Shown piece by piece: positions 1-8,274 of a stretch of 64,000 nucleotides of DNA (within the stretch, counting starts at the first letter, position 1; each line of letters starts with the position of its first letter). The position numbers were made by a program, and so were the translations under genes. This DNA comes from Arthrobacter sp. PAMC25284 (lineage in GTDB: Bacteria; Actinomycetota; Actinomycetes; Actinomycetales; Micrococcaceae), in the NCBI RefSeq assembly GCF_019443425.1, contig NZ_CP080382.1, positions 1,798,001 through 1,862,000 on the forward strand, read 5' to 3'. The notes beneath the pieces were generated by a model. That model searched no databases. It was not told the origin of the DNA and worked only from the letters and a program-made list of their open reading frames with translations.

Positions 1-32
1 ACGAGATCGCCGCCGTTGCGAACCCCGCTCAT
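1..32 (-). CDS. Start of a probable thiamine-pyrophosphate enzyme (partial)
   Basis: Only the first ten codons and part of the eleventh are inside the window, reading [11 protein letters not shown]. The ATG overlaps the TGA of the upstream agmatinase-type gene in an ATGA arrangement, the usual sign of translational coupling. The NGGDLV start resembles the N-terminus of acetolactate-synthase-like TPP proteins that often follow agmatinase genes in Arthrobacter. The coupling is seen directly; the family is inferred from very little sequence and needs the neighbouring DNA. Confidence 0.45.
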   Translation of the reverse strand, partial: MSGVRNGGDL

Positions 33-1099
33 CGGGCGGCTTCAGCAGCGGTGGAGAATCCGGCCGGGCGCCGGGTTTCCTGGCCCAGGGCCTGGGCGGC
101 GTAGCCGGTCTCGGCACCAAACCGGTCCCCCGGTACGGCGCGGTCCGCCATCAGCGTGATGAGTTCATAGGCCACGTGGCTGGCCGCCACACCGGTGATA
201 TCGGCATGGTCATAGGCGGGGGCGACCTCGACGACGTCGGCGCCGACAAGGTTCATGCCGCGGAAGCCGCGGATGATTTCCAGGAGCTCGCGGCTCGTGA
301 TGCCGCCGGCTTCGGGCGTGCCGGTGCCCGGGGCGTGCGCCGGGTCAAGGACGTCGATGTCCACGGAGATGTAGAGCGGGCGGTTGCCGATCCGGTCGCG
401 GACCTTGGCGACGGTTTCCAGGACGCCCTGGTAGTAGACATCGGCGGAGGTGACGATCCCGAAGCCGAAGCGGTGGTCGTCGTCGAGGTCCTTCTTGCCG
501 TAGAGGGGTCCGCGGGTGCCAATGTGGCTGATGGCCTCGGTATCGAGGATGCCTTCCTCCACTGCGCGGCGGAAGGGTGTGCCGTGGGTGTATTCGGCGC
601 CGAAGTAGGTGTCCCAGGTGTCCAGGTGCGCATCGAAGTGCAGCATGGCGACGGGTCCGCCGGCGCGCTCGGCGGCGGCGCGCAGCAGCGGCAGGGCAAT
701 GGTGTGGTCTCCGCCGAGGGTCAGCAGTTTGCTGCCGGACGCGGTCAGGTCCAGGGCGTTCTGCTGGACCGTCTCGATCGCTTCGTTGATGTTGAAGGGG
801 TTAACGGCCATGTCGCCGGCGTCGGCCACCTGGACGTTTTCGAAGGGGCTGACGTCCCAGGCCGGGTTGTAGGGACGCAGCAGGCGGCTGGCCTCCCGGA
901 CGTGGTTGGCGCCGAAACGGGCGCCCGGACGGTAGGAGACACCGGAGTCGAAGGGCACGCCGACGACGGTGACGTCGGCTTTGGTGACCTGATCGAGCCG
1001 CGGCAGGCGGGCGTAGGTGGCGGCTCCGGCGTAGCGCGGGATGCGGGATGAATCAATGGGGCCAAGGTTGCCATTGGCCTCGATGCGCAGCTCTTCCAA
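29..1099 (-). CDS. speB: Agmatinase / guanidinobutyrase family ureohydrolase
   Basis: Arginase-superfamily enzyme of 356 residues that should hydrolyse a guanidino compound to urea and an amine. The manganese-binding signatures are all visible: GGDHT near residue 130, DAHLDTWD near 157 and [26 protein letters not shown] sequence near 245. The start is TTG with a strong AAGGAG eight bases upstream. It lies downstream of an XRE/cupin regulator and a lipoprotein gene on the same strand and overlaps a probable TPP enzyme by 4 bp, with a divergent sodium symporter behind the regulator. That context suggests uptake and breakdown of agmatine or 4-guanidinobutyrate. Substrate cannot be separated by sequence reading alone, so the symbol marks family rather than proven agmatinase activity. 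Confidence 0.88.
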   Translation of the reverse strand: MEELRIEANGNLGPIDSSRIPRYAGAATYARLPRLDQVTKADVTVVGVPFDSGVSYRPGARFGANHVREASRLLRPYNPAWDVSPFENVQVADAGDMAVNPFNINEAIETVQQNALDLTASGSKLLTLGGDHTIALPLLRAAAERAGGPVAMLHFDAHLDTWDTYFGAEYTHGTPFRRAVEEGILDTEAISHIGTRGPLYGKKDLDDDHRFGFGIVTSADVYYQGVLETVAKVRDRIGNRPLYISVDIDVLDPAHAPGTGTPEAGGITSRELLEIIRGFRGMNLVGADVVEVAPAYDHADITGVAASHVAYELITLMADRAVPGDRFGAETGYAAQALGQETRRPAGFSTAAEAAR

Positions 1100-1192
1100 C
1101 AGAACTCTCCTTCGAGGATTGACCGACGGGGTGTGATAGCCATCATAGCCCGTAGTTTCGCGGTGCGCACCATTTGTTTACAAGATCAACCC

Positions 1193-1921
1193 TTACTTGT
1201 AGCTGAGACTCAGCAGCAGCCGCTTGAGCTGGCTGTACTGCGCCGTGGCCATCCAGGCTTTGGCGGAATCAACGGAATCGAAGGCCGGATCGGCGAAAAT
1301 CACCTTGGCCGTGGAGTCACCGTTGGGCAGCTCGACGTGCGCAAAGCCGGCACTTTCAGTCGCGGGCTGGAAATCCGCTTCGCGCCGTACTCCCATGTGG
1401 AAGGCCACATGGTCCGCAAAGGAATCAAAGGCGAAGCCGAAGGAAAGCTGCCCGCCGTCGGCGCCGGTGAGGCCCGGCACCGGTGCGGCGTCCAGGACCG
1501 TGCGGGCCACGGGTCCGGTGGCGTCGCTGGCGGCGGTCCCGCTCGTCACGGAGGCGAGCTCGTTGCCGCTGGCGTCGGCGATGGTGGCCTGCATGCCGCC
1601 CTCGCCGCGGGCCACGACCCGGACCGACCATTCGCTCGGGTAGGAGAAGCTCACGTGGCCGTCAGGGAAAGTAAAGACGGTGACCGCGACGGCGGACGGC
1701 TGCGCAGACGTCGGCGTCGCCGCTGGAGCCGATGCGGCGGCCGGGCCGGTGGGCCCGGCGGCCGGTCCGGAGCCCGGCGTCGGGGATCCGGTCGACGCCG
1801 CCGGGGCCGTGGACCCGGCCGGCAGGCCACTGCCGGCGCGCTCACCGGGGACAGCGCAGGAGCTCAGGCCGAGGGCAGCCGAGGCGGCCAGTGACAGAAG
1901 GGCGGCGGTACGTTGGTTCAT
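1193..1921 (-). CDS. Putative lipoprotein, unknown function
   Basis: The product starts MNQRTAALLSLAASAALGL and has a lipobox LSSC with the lipidated cysteine at about residue 22, so it should be anchored to the outer face of the membrane. A Pro/Ala/Ser/Thr-rich linker of about 45 residues follows, then a roughly 165-residue globular domain (VFTFPDGHVSFSYPSEWSVRV) resembling the PsbP/LpqN-like fold of actinobacterial lipoproteins. I chose ATG 1921 over the GTG at 1933 because GTGAGGG then sits at a proper ribosome-binding distance. It lies between the cupin regulator and the agmatinase on the same strand. No ligand is evident, and membership of the agmatinase operon is inferred from spacing only. 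Confidence 0.75.
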   Translation of the reverse strand: MNQRTAALLSLAASAALGLSSCAVPGERAGSGLPAGSTAPAASTGSPTPGSGPAAGPTGPAAASAPAATPTSAQPSAVAVTVFTFPDGHVSFSYPSEWSVRVVARGEGGMQATIADASGNELASVTSGTAASDATGPVARTVLDAAPVPGLTGADGGQLSFGFAFDSFADHVAFHMGVRREADFQPATESAGFAHVELPNGDSTAKVIFADPAFDSVDSAKAWMATAQYSQLKRLLLSLSYK

Positions 1922-2013
1922 AGAATCCCTCACTCAAGCATTGGTAGGCGGGCGCCGGACGGCGCGTTCCCGCTGATTCGGACCAGCTGCGCCCGCACCC
2001 CGGCGCCGCGGGC

Positions 2014-2589
2014 TCATCGGCTGGCCGCGGGCACCAGCACCCACAGCACCTCGACTAAGTCATTCGTGGGATTGACCCAGGTATGCGGCTCGCGGCCTGG
2101 AAAGGTGATGGTGTCGCCCGTGTGAAGTTCATACTCCTCGTTTGTCAGGATCAACCGGAGGCTGCCCTTGATCACGTGCAGCACGTCAACGTCGCAATCG
2201 ACGGCGTAGAGCTCGGACTCGCCGCGTCCGCGCGGCTCGATAACGGCCTGGATGATCTGAACCCGCCGTTCCGACCGGGCCGTAAGCAACCGCTCCACGA
2301 TCCCTTCCCCGCCGAGCGAGATTCGGGGGCCTTCGTCGCGCTTGGTGAGGTGGGTCTCCGGGGCTGCGAAAAGATCGCCGATGGAGATGGACAGCACCTG
2401 GCACAGCGTCACGAGGGATGCGACCGAGGGTGAGGTGAGGTCGCGTTCCACCCGGCTGAGGAAGCCTTTGGTCAGTCCGGTGGCATCGGCCACCTGTTCG
2501 ATGGTGAGCCGCTGCGATTGCCGGGCGGCACGAATCCGGGAACCGATGGCGACGGGAACGTTGCTCGGTTCAACTGGTAGAGCCTTCAT
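2014..2589 (-). CDS. XRE-family regulator with C-terminal cupin
   Basis: A 191-residue transcription factor with an N-terminal helix-turn-helix (about residues 14-70, containing LTIEQVADATGLTKGFLSRVE) and a C-terminal cupin sensor (about residues 110-185, with GDTITFPGREPHTW). This architecture is typical of regulators that sense a small amine, amino acid or sugar ligand. The start is ATG 2589, preceded by AAAGG at about six bases; the longer reading frame upstream has no comparable site. It is divergent from the sodium:solute symporter and upstream of the lipoprotein and agmatinase genes, so it probably controls both. Two overlapping palindromes in the 315-bp divergent region are candidate operators. 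Confidence 0.88.
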   Translation of the reverse strand: MKALPVEPSNVPVAIGSRIRAARQSQRLTIEQVADATGLTKGFLSRVERDLTSPSVASLVTLCQVLSISIGDLFAAPETHLTKRDEGPRISLGGEGIVERLLTARSERRVQIIQAVIEPRGRGESELYAVDCDVDVLHVIKGSLRLILTNEEYELHTGDTITFPGREPHTWVNPTNDLVEVLWVLVPAASR

Positions 2590-2723
2590 CTGGAACCTTT
2601 CACGGCCGGCCGCTCGGCCCCTGCATTGCTGCAATCCTAACGGGAGGGTGCCTATGTGACGGCGGACACGGCCGGTCATGTGACGGCAGATGTAACAGAC
2701 CCGGTAACAGCACGCCGGCCGCC

Positions 2724-2781
2724 TTGACTGTTAGCGGCATCACATCGTAATGTTTGGCAACAGTTGTTGCCTATAAGGCAA
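2724..2781 (+). promoter_or_regulatory. Promoter with overlapping TTGCC palindromes (candidate operator)
   Basis: TTGACT (2724-2729) and TAATGT (2748-2753) with an 18-bp spacer form a sigma-70-like promoter toward the symporter. Just downstream lie two overlapping inverted repeats: GGCAACA-GT-TGTTGCC (2756-2771) and TTGCCT-ATA-AGGCAA (2767-2781). They share the central TTGCC half-site, giving three half-sites in 26 bp over the expected transcription start. The geometry fits repression by the divergently encoded XRE/cupin protein. The sequence symmetry is seen; the binding partner is inferred. Confidence 0.55.
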
Positions 2782-2904
2782 TACTTCCGCAGCCGGTAGC
2801 ATTTCCCCCGGCACATCCGTCAATGAGTCGCCGAACCGACGGGCGCCGTGCGCACCCCGACCGGTCCGAGGACGCTGATCAACCGCTCCAAGGAGCCACT
2901 AAAA

Positions 2905-4434
2905 ATGGACGCATCTTTCGTCAACATCGCCATCGTGGTGGTGTACCTGATCGCTATGCTGGCGTTCGGGTGGTGGGGTAAATCCCGCACCAAAAACAAC
3001 AGCGACTTCCTCGTCGCCGGCCGCCGGCTCGGCCCGTTCCTCTACACCGGAACGATGGCTGCCGTTGTGCTCGGCGGCGCCTCGACAGTCGGCGGCGTTG
3101 GCCTCGGCTACAAGTTCGGCATCTCCGGTATGTGGCTCGTGGTCGCCATCGGCGCCGGCGTGCTGCTGCTGAGCCTGCTCTTCGCCAGCACCATCCAGAA
3201 ACTGAAGATCTACACGGTGTCCCAGATGCTGAGCCTGCGCTACGGCAGTGAAGCAACCAAGGCCTCCGGCATCGTCATGCTGGCCTACACGCTTATGCTG
3301 TGCGCCACCTCCACCGGCGCCTACGCCACCATTTTCGTGGTGCTTTTCGGCTGGGACCGCGCCCTTGCCATCGCCGTCGGCGGAGCCATCGTGGTGGTTT
3401 ACTCGACCATCGGCGGCATGTGGTCCATCACCCTCGCGGACCAGGTCCAGTTCGTTATCAAGACCGTTGGCATCTTTATGCTGATGCTGCCGTTCACCCT
3501 CAACGCCGCCGGCGGCCTGGACGGCATCCGCGCCCGCGTGGATGCCAGCTTCTTCCAGATTGACGGCATCGGCGTGCAGACAATCATCACGTACTTCGTG
3601 GTGTATACGCTCGGCCTGCTGATCGGCCAGGATATCTGGCAGCGCGTCTTCACCGCCAAGACCCCCACGGTCGCACGCTGGGGCGGCGCCACGGCAGGTA
3701 TCTACTGCATCCTTTACGGCGTCGCCGGCGCCCTGATCGGTCTCGGCGCCCGCGTCGCACTGCCGGAGATTGACGTCGCGAACCTCGGCAAGGATGTTGT
3801 CTACGCCGAGGTGGCCACCACCCTGCTGCCGATCGGCATCGGCGGGCTCGTGCTCGCCGCAGCCGTCGCCGCCATGATGTCCACGGCCTCGGGCGCCCTG
3901 ATTGCCGCCGCCACGGTGGCCCGCGCCGACGTGGTGCCCTTCGTGGCCGGCTGGTTCGGCAAAACCGTCGACACTAACGACTCCGACAACCCTGAGCACG
4001 ACGTCAAGGCCAACCGGCTCTGGGTCATGATCCTGGGCATCGTCGCGATCGTGCTGGCGATCATCACCAAGGACGTCGTCGCGGCCCTGACTATCGCCTA
4101 CGACATCCTGGTCGGCGGGCTCCTCGTCGCCATCCTCGGCGGCCTGATCTGGAAGCGCGGTACCGGTATCGCCGCCGCCGCCTCCATGGCGGTCGGTTCC
4201 GTGATCACTCTCGGCACCATGATCGTCCTGGAAATCAACGCCGAAGTTCCGCTGGATGGCATCTACGCCAACGAGCCGATCTACTACGGACTGGTTGCTT
4301 CGGCCCTCGTCTACATCGTGGTGTCACTGCTGACGAAGCCGACCGATACAGCGGTCATGGCCAACTGGCAGCACCGCGTCGCCGGCGGAGCCCCCGCCGC
4401 TGATGAAGAAAAGGTGTCGGTGACAGCGCCCTAG
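2905..4434 (+). CDS. Sodium:solute symporter (SSS family)
   Basis: A 509-residue polytopic membrane protein of the SSS/PutP family, expected to import an organic solute with sodium. It opens with a membrane helix (VNIAIVVVYLIAMLAFGWWG) followed by the family-typical SDFLVAGRRLGPFLYTGT, and has about thirteen hydrophobic segments; length matches the family. ATG 2905 is preferred because AAGGAG lies upstream; the longer frame from 2848 adds an unconvincing hydrophilic leader. It is divergent from the XRE/cupin regulator, behind which lie the agmatinase-type enzyme and lipoprotein. The substrate is likely linked to that pathway (agmatine, guanidinobutyrate or a related compound), but this is context only. 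Confidence 0.88.
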   Translation: MDASFVNIAIVVVYLIAMLAFGWWGKSRTKNNSDFLVAGRRLGPFLYTGTMAAVVLGGASTVGGVGLGYKFGISGMWLVVAIGAGVLLLSLLFASTIQKLKIYTVSQMLSLRYGSEATKASGIVMLAYTLMLCATSTGAYATIFVVLFGWDRALAIAVGGAIVVVYSTIGGMWSITLADQVQFVIKTVGIFMLMLPFTLNAAGGLDGIRARVDASFFQIDGIGVQTIITYFVVYTLGLLIGQDIWQRVFTAKTPTVARWGGATAGIYCILYGVAGALIGLGARVALPEIDVANLGKDVVYAEVATTLLPIGIGGLVLAAAVAAMMSTASGALIAAATVARADVVPFVAGWFGKTVDTNDSDNPEHDVKANRLWVMILGIVAIVLAIITKDVVAALTIAYDILVGGLLVAILGGLIWKRGTGIAAAASMAVGSVITLGTMIVLEINAEVPLDGIYANEPIYYGLVASALVYIVVSLLTKPTDTAVMANWQHRVAGGAPAADEEKVSVTAP

Positions 4435-4457
4435 CGCGAGTGCACCCAGACCAACCA

Positions 4458-4503
4458 GCGACGGCGGCGCCTCCCCTCTCTTAGGGGGAAGCACCGCCGT
4501 CGC
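4458..4503 (+). terminator. Stem-loop after the symporter gene
   Basis: GCGACGGCGG at 4458-4467 pairs perfectly with CCGCCGTCGC at 4494-4503, and the inner bases contain a further CTCCCC/GGGGG pairing. It lies 24 bp after the symporter stop and before the convergent small acidic gene. There is no long T run, so efficiency is uncertain; it may work for both directions. Confidence 0.6.
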
Positions 4504-4524
4504 CGATTAACTTGCGTGCCGCGC

Positions 4525-4743
4525 TTAGGACCCGTCCTCCTCCGGTTCGCGGAAGTCCTCCGCATCCAGCGGCACTACCCGCTCACCCTCATCAACCGGC
4601 TCCTCAACCGGTTCGTCCGCCACGGCCTCCTCATCCCAAGTTTCACTATCGACGGGGACGTCATCGGCGAAATCGTATGTGGGGTCGGATTCCACAGTCT
4701 CTCTGGCAGGCGGCTGGATCGGATGTGTTCCGGTGTTGTCCAT
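4525..4743 (-). CDS. Small acidic hypothetical protein
   Basis: A 72-residue, strongly acidic protein (opens MDNTGTHPIQPPARETVESD and contains DEPVEEPVDEGE) with no membrane segment or signal peptide. A GGAGGT ribosome-binding site sits seven bases before the ATG, which is the main reason to accept it as real. It is probably intrinsically disordered. No family is recognised. It is convergent with the symporter gene and separated by the stem-loop at 4458-4503. Confidence 0.6.
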   Translation of the reverse strand: MDNTGTHPIQPPARETVESDPTYDFADDVPVDSETWDEEAVADEPVEEPVDEGERVVPLDAEDFREPEEDGS

Positions 4744-5030
4744 GGTGCAACCTCCGAGCGTTTGAATCTCACGGCAGTGGGTCGGCGCGGCCCGCTCACG
4801 GCATCCGGGTGAGGGCCCGGCGGCGGGCCTGCCCGGAACCCACCGTGGCCTTCATTCGAACACCGTGCGCCCGGAGCGTCAAGGGTGACGGCCCGGCGGC
4901 GGCAGACGCACCGTTTTGCGGCGATCCTAAACTTTTCTCTGCGGCCAACCGGCCGAAAACCCGCGGATTTCCGCGGTACGCTTGATTTGCAACGGGGCCG
5001 CATCATGCCCTTTCAAGCCCAGGAGCCGTC

Positions 5031-6224
5031 GTGTCCCAGGACGCAAAATCAGATCAGAACCAGTCCCGCCCGGACCTGCACCGCACCCATCGGTCCGCCG
5101 CTGCAGCCCCAGCCACCCCCGAACCGTCCCAGGCTCCAGCCGCGGCACCCAGCGCCGCGGACATCAAGCGCTGGCGCCAGTACCTCGCCGATGAGCGCGC
5201 CGAAGCCTCCGTCTACCGTGATCTCGCGCAGAACCGCAGCGGCGAAGAGCGCGCGATCCTCCTTGCCCTGGCCGAGGCCGAGGGCCGGCACGAAGCGCAC
5301 TGGCTCAAGCTTCTCGGTGACCGTGCCGGCAAGCCGCGCCGCGCCACGCTCCGGAGCCAGTTCGTTGGCTTTCTCGCCCGCCACATCGGTTCGGTGTTCG
5401 TCCTGGCCCTGGCACAGCGGGCGGAGAGCCGCTCGCCGTATGCCAAGGACCCGTCTGCCACCCCGGCGATGGTCGCCGACGAACAGATCCACGAAGAGGT
5501 TGTCCGCGGACTCGCCACCCGGGGCCGCAGCCGGCTGGCCGGGACCTTCCGGGCTGCTGTTTTTGGCGCCAACGACGGTTTGGTCAGCAACCTCTCACTC
5601 GTGATGGGCATGGCCGCATCCGGAGTCGGCAGTACAGTGGTCCTGCTCAGCGGCGTGGCCGGACTCCTGGCCGGGGCACTGTCCATGGGCGCGGGCGAGT
5701 TCATCTCCGTGCGGTCCCAGCGCGAACTCCTGGCCGCCACCCGCCCTACCCAGATCACGTTGTCCGCGGCACCGTCGCTGGATATCGAACACAACGAGCT
5801 GCTGCTGGTCTACTTGGCCCGCGGAATGACGCAGGAGGCCGCCGCGCACCGCGCCGCGGAGCGGATGGGACTGCTGGACTGCGACTGCGACCCCAGCCTC
5901 TCGCTGCGGCCGGAGCTGCCGGAAACCCCGGACCAGCACGAGGCAATCGGCACCGCGTGGGCTGCTGCCGCGTCGAGCTTTTGCTTCTTCGCCTCCGGGG
6001 CAATTGTGCCCATCATCCCCTTCCTGCTCGGCCTGACCGGCCTCGCAGCCCTCGTGACCTCAGCAGCCCTCGTGGGACTGGCGCTCCTCTTCACCGGCGG
6101 CGTCGTCGGGCTGCTTTCCGGTACCTCCCCGGCTACCCGAGGACTCCGTCAACTGGCGATCGGCATGGGGGCAGCGGGCGCAACCTACCTCCTGGGCCTG
6201 GTGTTTGGCTCGGTCATCTCCTAG
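5031..6224 (+). CDS. Ferritin-like/VIT1 fusion metal transporter (MbfA type)
   Basis: A 397-residue protein. Residues about 45-140 form a rubrerythrin/ferritin-like helical domain with carboxylate and histidine ligands (DERAEASVYRDLAQ, EAEGRHEAHW). Residues about 170-397 form the VIT1/CCC1 membrane domain (GANDGLVSNLSLVMGMA, LSMGAGEFISVRSQRE) with five likely helices. Membrane-bound ferritins of this design export iron, and related VIT proteins move manganese. The start is GTG with AGGAG six bases upstream. An Ala/Pro-rich stretch of about 30 residues precedes the ferritin-like domain. The next gene begins on the last base of this stop codon, so the two may be coupled. Metal specificity is inferred from the family. 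Confidence 0.87.
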   Translation: MSQDAKSDQNQSRPDLHRTHRSAAAAPATPEPSQAPAAAPSAADIKRWRQYLADERAEASVYRDLAQNRSGEERAILLALAEAEGRHEAHWLKLLGDRAGKPRRATLRSQFVGFLARHIGSVFVLALAQRAESRSPYAKDPSATPAMVADEQIHEEVVRGLATRGRSRLAGTFRAAVFGANDGLVSNLSLVMGMAASGVGSTVVLLSGVAGLLAGALSMGAGEFISVRSQRELLAATRPTQITLSAAPSLDIEHNELLLVYLARGMTQEAAAHRAAERMGLLDCDCDPSLSLRPELPETPDQHEAIGTAWAAAASSFCFFASGAIVPIIPFLLGLTGLAALVTSAALVGLALLFTGGVVGLLSGTSPATRGLRQLAIGMGAAGATYLLGLVFGSVIS

Positions 6225-7213
6225 TGGACGGCCCCGACAGCCGGGACCGGGATCCCCGGCGCACCCGGTCACATACGGCGCTGCGGCCGATGCGCGGTCT
6301 CGTCGCGGCCGCCCTGATCGCCGGGGCAGCGTTGCTCACGGCAGGCCTCGTCTACGAGGATCCGCGCGTCGTGGGGCTTTTCGAGCTCAACCGTCCGCAG
6401 GGGGCCGACGCCGGACCTGACGGGGTACCCGATACCGGTCAGACAGCCTCAGCCTTAGCCCCGCCAGCGGCGCCCGCACCCACCCGGCCAGCAGGCCGGA
6501 CCACCGGCGAGGCGGAAGAAGCCGCCGGCGGCGTGTCCGGCCGGGACACTCCCCCGCCAGGCCGTGAAGAACAGGACCGGCCACTGGGCCAGCCACGGAA
6601 ACCGGCAACGGCCAGCGCCGCCTACAGTTTCCTCGCCACGAACCCTGACGATTCCCCGGTGGGCTACTCGCCGTGCCGTCCGCTGCACTATGTGGTCAAT
6701 TCCGAGTTGGAGCCGGCGGACACGGAGCGGCTCGTTGAAGACTCCATCGACACCATCTCCCGCGCCACAGGCATCAAGTTCATCAATGACGGGCCCACGG
6801 ACGAGACTCCCTCGCCGTCGCGCGATCCTTACCAGAAGGACACCTATGGTGACCGCTGGGCTCCGTTGCTGATCGTCTGGACCACGCCGGAAGCCGCCCC
6901 GCAGCTGGAGGGGACGGTGATCGGCACGGGTGGCAGCACCCATTTCAGCTTCGGCGACGGGCCCAAGTCCTTCGTCACAGGAAGTCTGGAACTGGACGCC
7001 CCCCAAATTGCCCGGGACCTCGGCCGGGCGGACGGCGCGGCCTATGCCACGGCCGTGATCCTGCACGAACTCGGGCATGTGATGGGGCTGGACCATGTCC
7101 AGGACCCGGCGCAGCTGATGTACCGGGAGATCGGGACCCCGGACGGTTTCGCTGCCGGAGACCTCAACGGGCTCTACGAACTCGGCCAGGCAAGATGCCG
7201 GAAAGACTTGTAA
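6224..7213 (+). CDS. Membrane-anchored metzincin-type zinc protease
   Basis: A putative secreted or anchored metallopeptidase of up to 329 residues. After a short basic stretch comes one hydrophobic helix (RGLVAAALIAGAALLTAGLVY), then a Pro/Ala/Glu-rich linker of about 80 residues, then the catalytic domain. The zinc site HELGHVMGLDH begins at about residue 281 and is followed by LMY, which can serve as the Met-turn, as in matrixin-like M10 peptidases. The GTG at 6224 overlaps the preceding stop but lacks a clear ribosome-binding site; ATG 6290, just before the membrane helix, is an equally plausible start. Substrate is unknown. Confidence 0.75.
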   Translation: MDGPDSRDRDPRRTRSHTALRPMRGLVAAALIAGAALLTAGLVYEDPRVVGLFELNRPQGADAGPDGVPDTGQTASALAPPAAPAPTRPAGRTTGEAEEAAGGVSGRDTPPPGREEQDRPLGQPRKPATASAAYSFLATNPDDSPVGYSPCRPLHYVVNSELEPADTERLVEDSIDTISRATGIKFINDGPTDETPSPSRDPYQKDTYGDRWAPLLIVWTTPEAAPQLEGTVIGTGGSTHFSFGDGPKSFVTGSLELDAPQIARDLGRADGAAYATAVILHELGHVMGLDHVQDPAQLMYREIGTPDGFAAGDLNGLYELGQARCRKDL

Positions 7214-7237
7214 CCCGGCATCTGGTAGACAAGTGCC

Positions 7238-7738
7238 ATGTGGTTTGATTCCTGGCCCGATATCCTGCGCACCGTAGTCGTGGGCTCGGCCGCATATGTG
7301 ACCCTCGTTTTGATCCTTCGGGTGTCCGGGAAGAGGACGCTGGGGCAGCTGAACGCGTTTGACCTTGTCGTGTCCGTGGCGTTGGGCTCCACCCTCGCCA
7401 CGATCCTGCTCAGCAAGGACGTGTCGTGGGCCGAGGGCGCCACCGCCTTCACCCTGCTCGCTGCCCTGCAATTCGGCGTCGCCACCGCATCGACCAAGTG
7501 GCCCGTGTCCCGGAAGGTCATCACCTCGCAACCGGCGGTCCTGTTATGGGACGGCGTATTCGAGCGTGACGCACTACGGTCGAACCGCCTGACCGAGGCC
7601 GAGATCCGGCAAGCCGCCCGCGAAAGCGGCTACGGCGATCTGTCCCTCCTCGCGGCCGTTGTGCTCGAGACGAACGGGAAGCTAAGCGTCATTCCGGTGC
7701 AGCAGATCGGTGACGGTTCAGCGCTGCGGAAAGACTAG
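7238..7738 (+). CDS. DUF421 / YetF-like membrane protein
   Basis: A 166-residue protein with three N-terminal membrane helices (from about residues 8 to 85) and a small C-terminal cytoplasmic domain (ESGYGDLSLLAAVVLETNGKLSVIP), the usual YetF/YdfR arrangement. The LRVSGKRTLGQLNAFDLVV segment is characteristic of the family. The function of DUF421 proteins is not settled; several are linked to stress or spore envelopes. It overlaps the convergent SRPBCC gene by four bases. Confidence 0.85.
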   Translation: MWFDSWPDILRTVVVGSAAYVTLVLILRVSGKRTLGQLNAFDLVVSVALGSTLATILLSKDVSWAEGATAFTLLAALQFGVATASTKWPVSRKVITSQPAVLLWDGVFERDALRSNRLTEAEIRQAARESGYGDLSLLAAVVLETNGKLSVIPVQQIGDGSALRKD

Positions 7739-8223
7739 ACCCCGGGATCTTCCCGCCCGGCGGCCCGGTCCGGGTCCGTTATATACGCGTCGAGCTTGGC
7801 CAGGGTCTGTTCCAGGTTGGCCGGGTGCCGGCGCAGATAGCCGGCGAGGCGAAGGGCGATCCTGCCGCGCACCTTTCGCGCATCCCACTGCTCCGTGACC
7901 AGGGTGCCGGAAACTCCGGCGTCGTTGGTGGTGGGTTCCAGCAGGTAGCGCCAGACGTGGCCGTAGAAGTGCCGCCATGCGATCCGGCGGCCTTCCTCGA
8001 ACTCGCACACGGTGTTGAGGATTTTGTAGTCGACCCGCATGTTCATCTCCATACCGAACCTGGCGCCGAGGGCCAGCCTCTCCGGGCCGTGCGGCTGGGC
8101 ACCCTTGACCGTGTCCGAGCCGTCAATCACGCTGTGCAGGGCCGGCTGGGCCAGAACCTCGAAGATCGATTCCGGGGCAGCGGCAATGAAGCGGCTGCGG
8201 GACACAAGGTATCTGTTGCTCAT
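7735..8223 (-). CDS. SRPBCC (START-like) family protein
   Basis: A 162-residue soluble protein whose opening RSRFIAAAPESIFEVLAQPALH is typical of the polyketide-cyclase/START-like fold, where a beta-sheet and long C-terminal helix enclose a hydrophobic pocket. Length fits the family. Members bind lipids or aromatic ligands, but the ligand cannot be read from sequence. Its 3' end overlaps the DUF421 gene by four bases in a convergent arrangement; no regulatory signal was seen. Confidence 0.8.
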   Translation of the reverse strand: MSNRYLVSRSRFIAAAPESIFEVLAQPALHSVIDGSDTVKGAQPHGPERLALGARFGMEMNMRVDYKILNTVCEFEEGRRIAWRHFYGHVWRYLLEPTTNDAGVSGTLVTEQWDARKVRGRIALRLAGYLRRHPANLEQTLAKLDAYITDPDRAAGREDPGV

Positions 8224-8274
8224 CAGCCAATCCTAGTCGTCCGTCCGGGGCCGGATTATGGTGCAAAATGAGTC

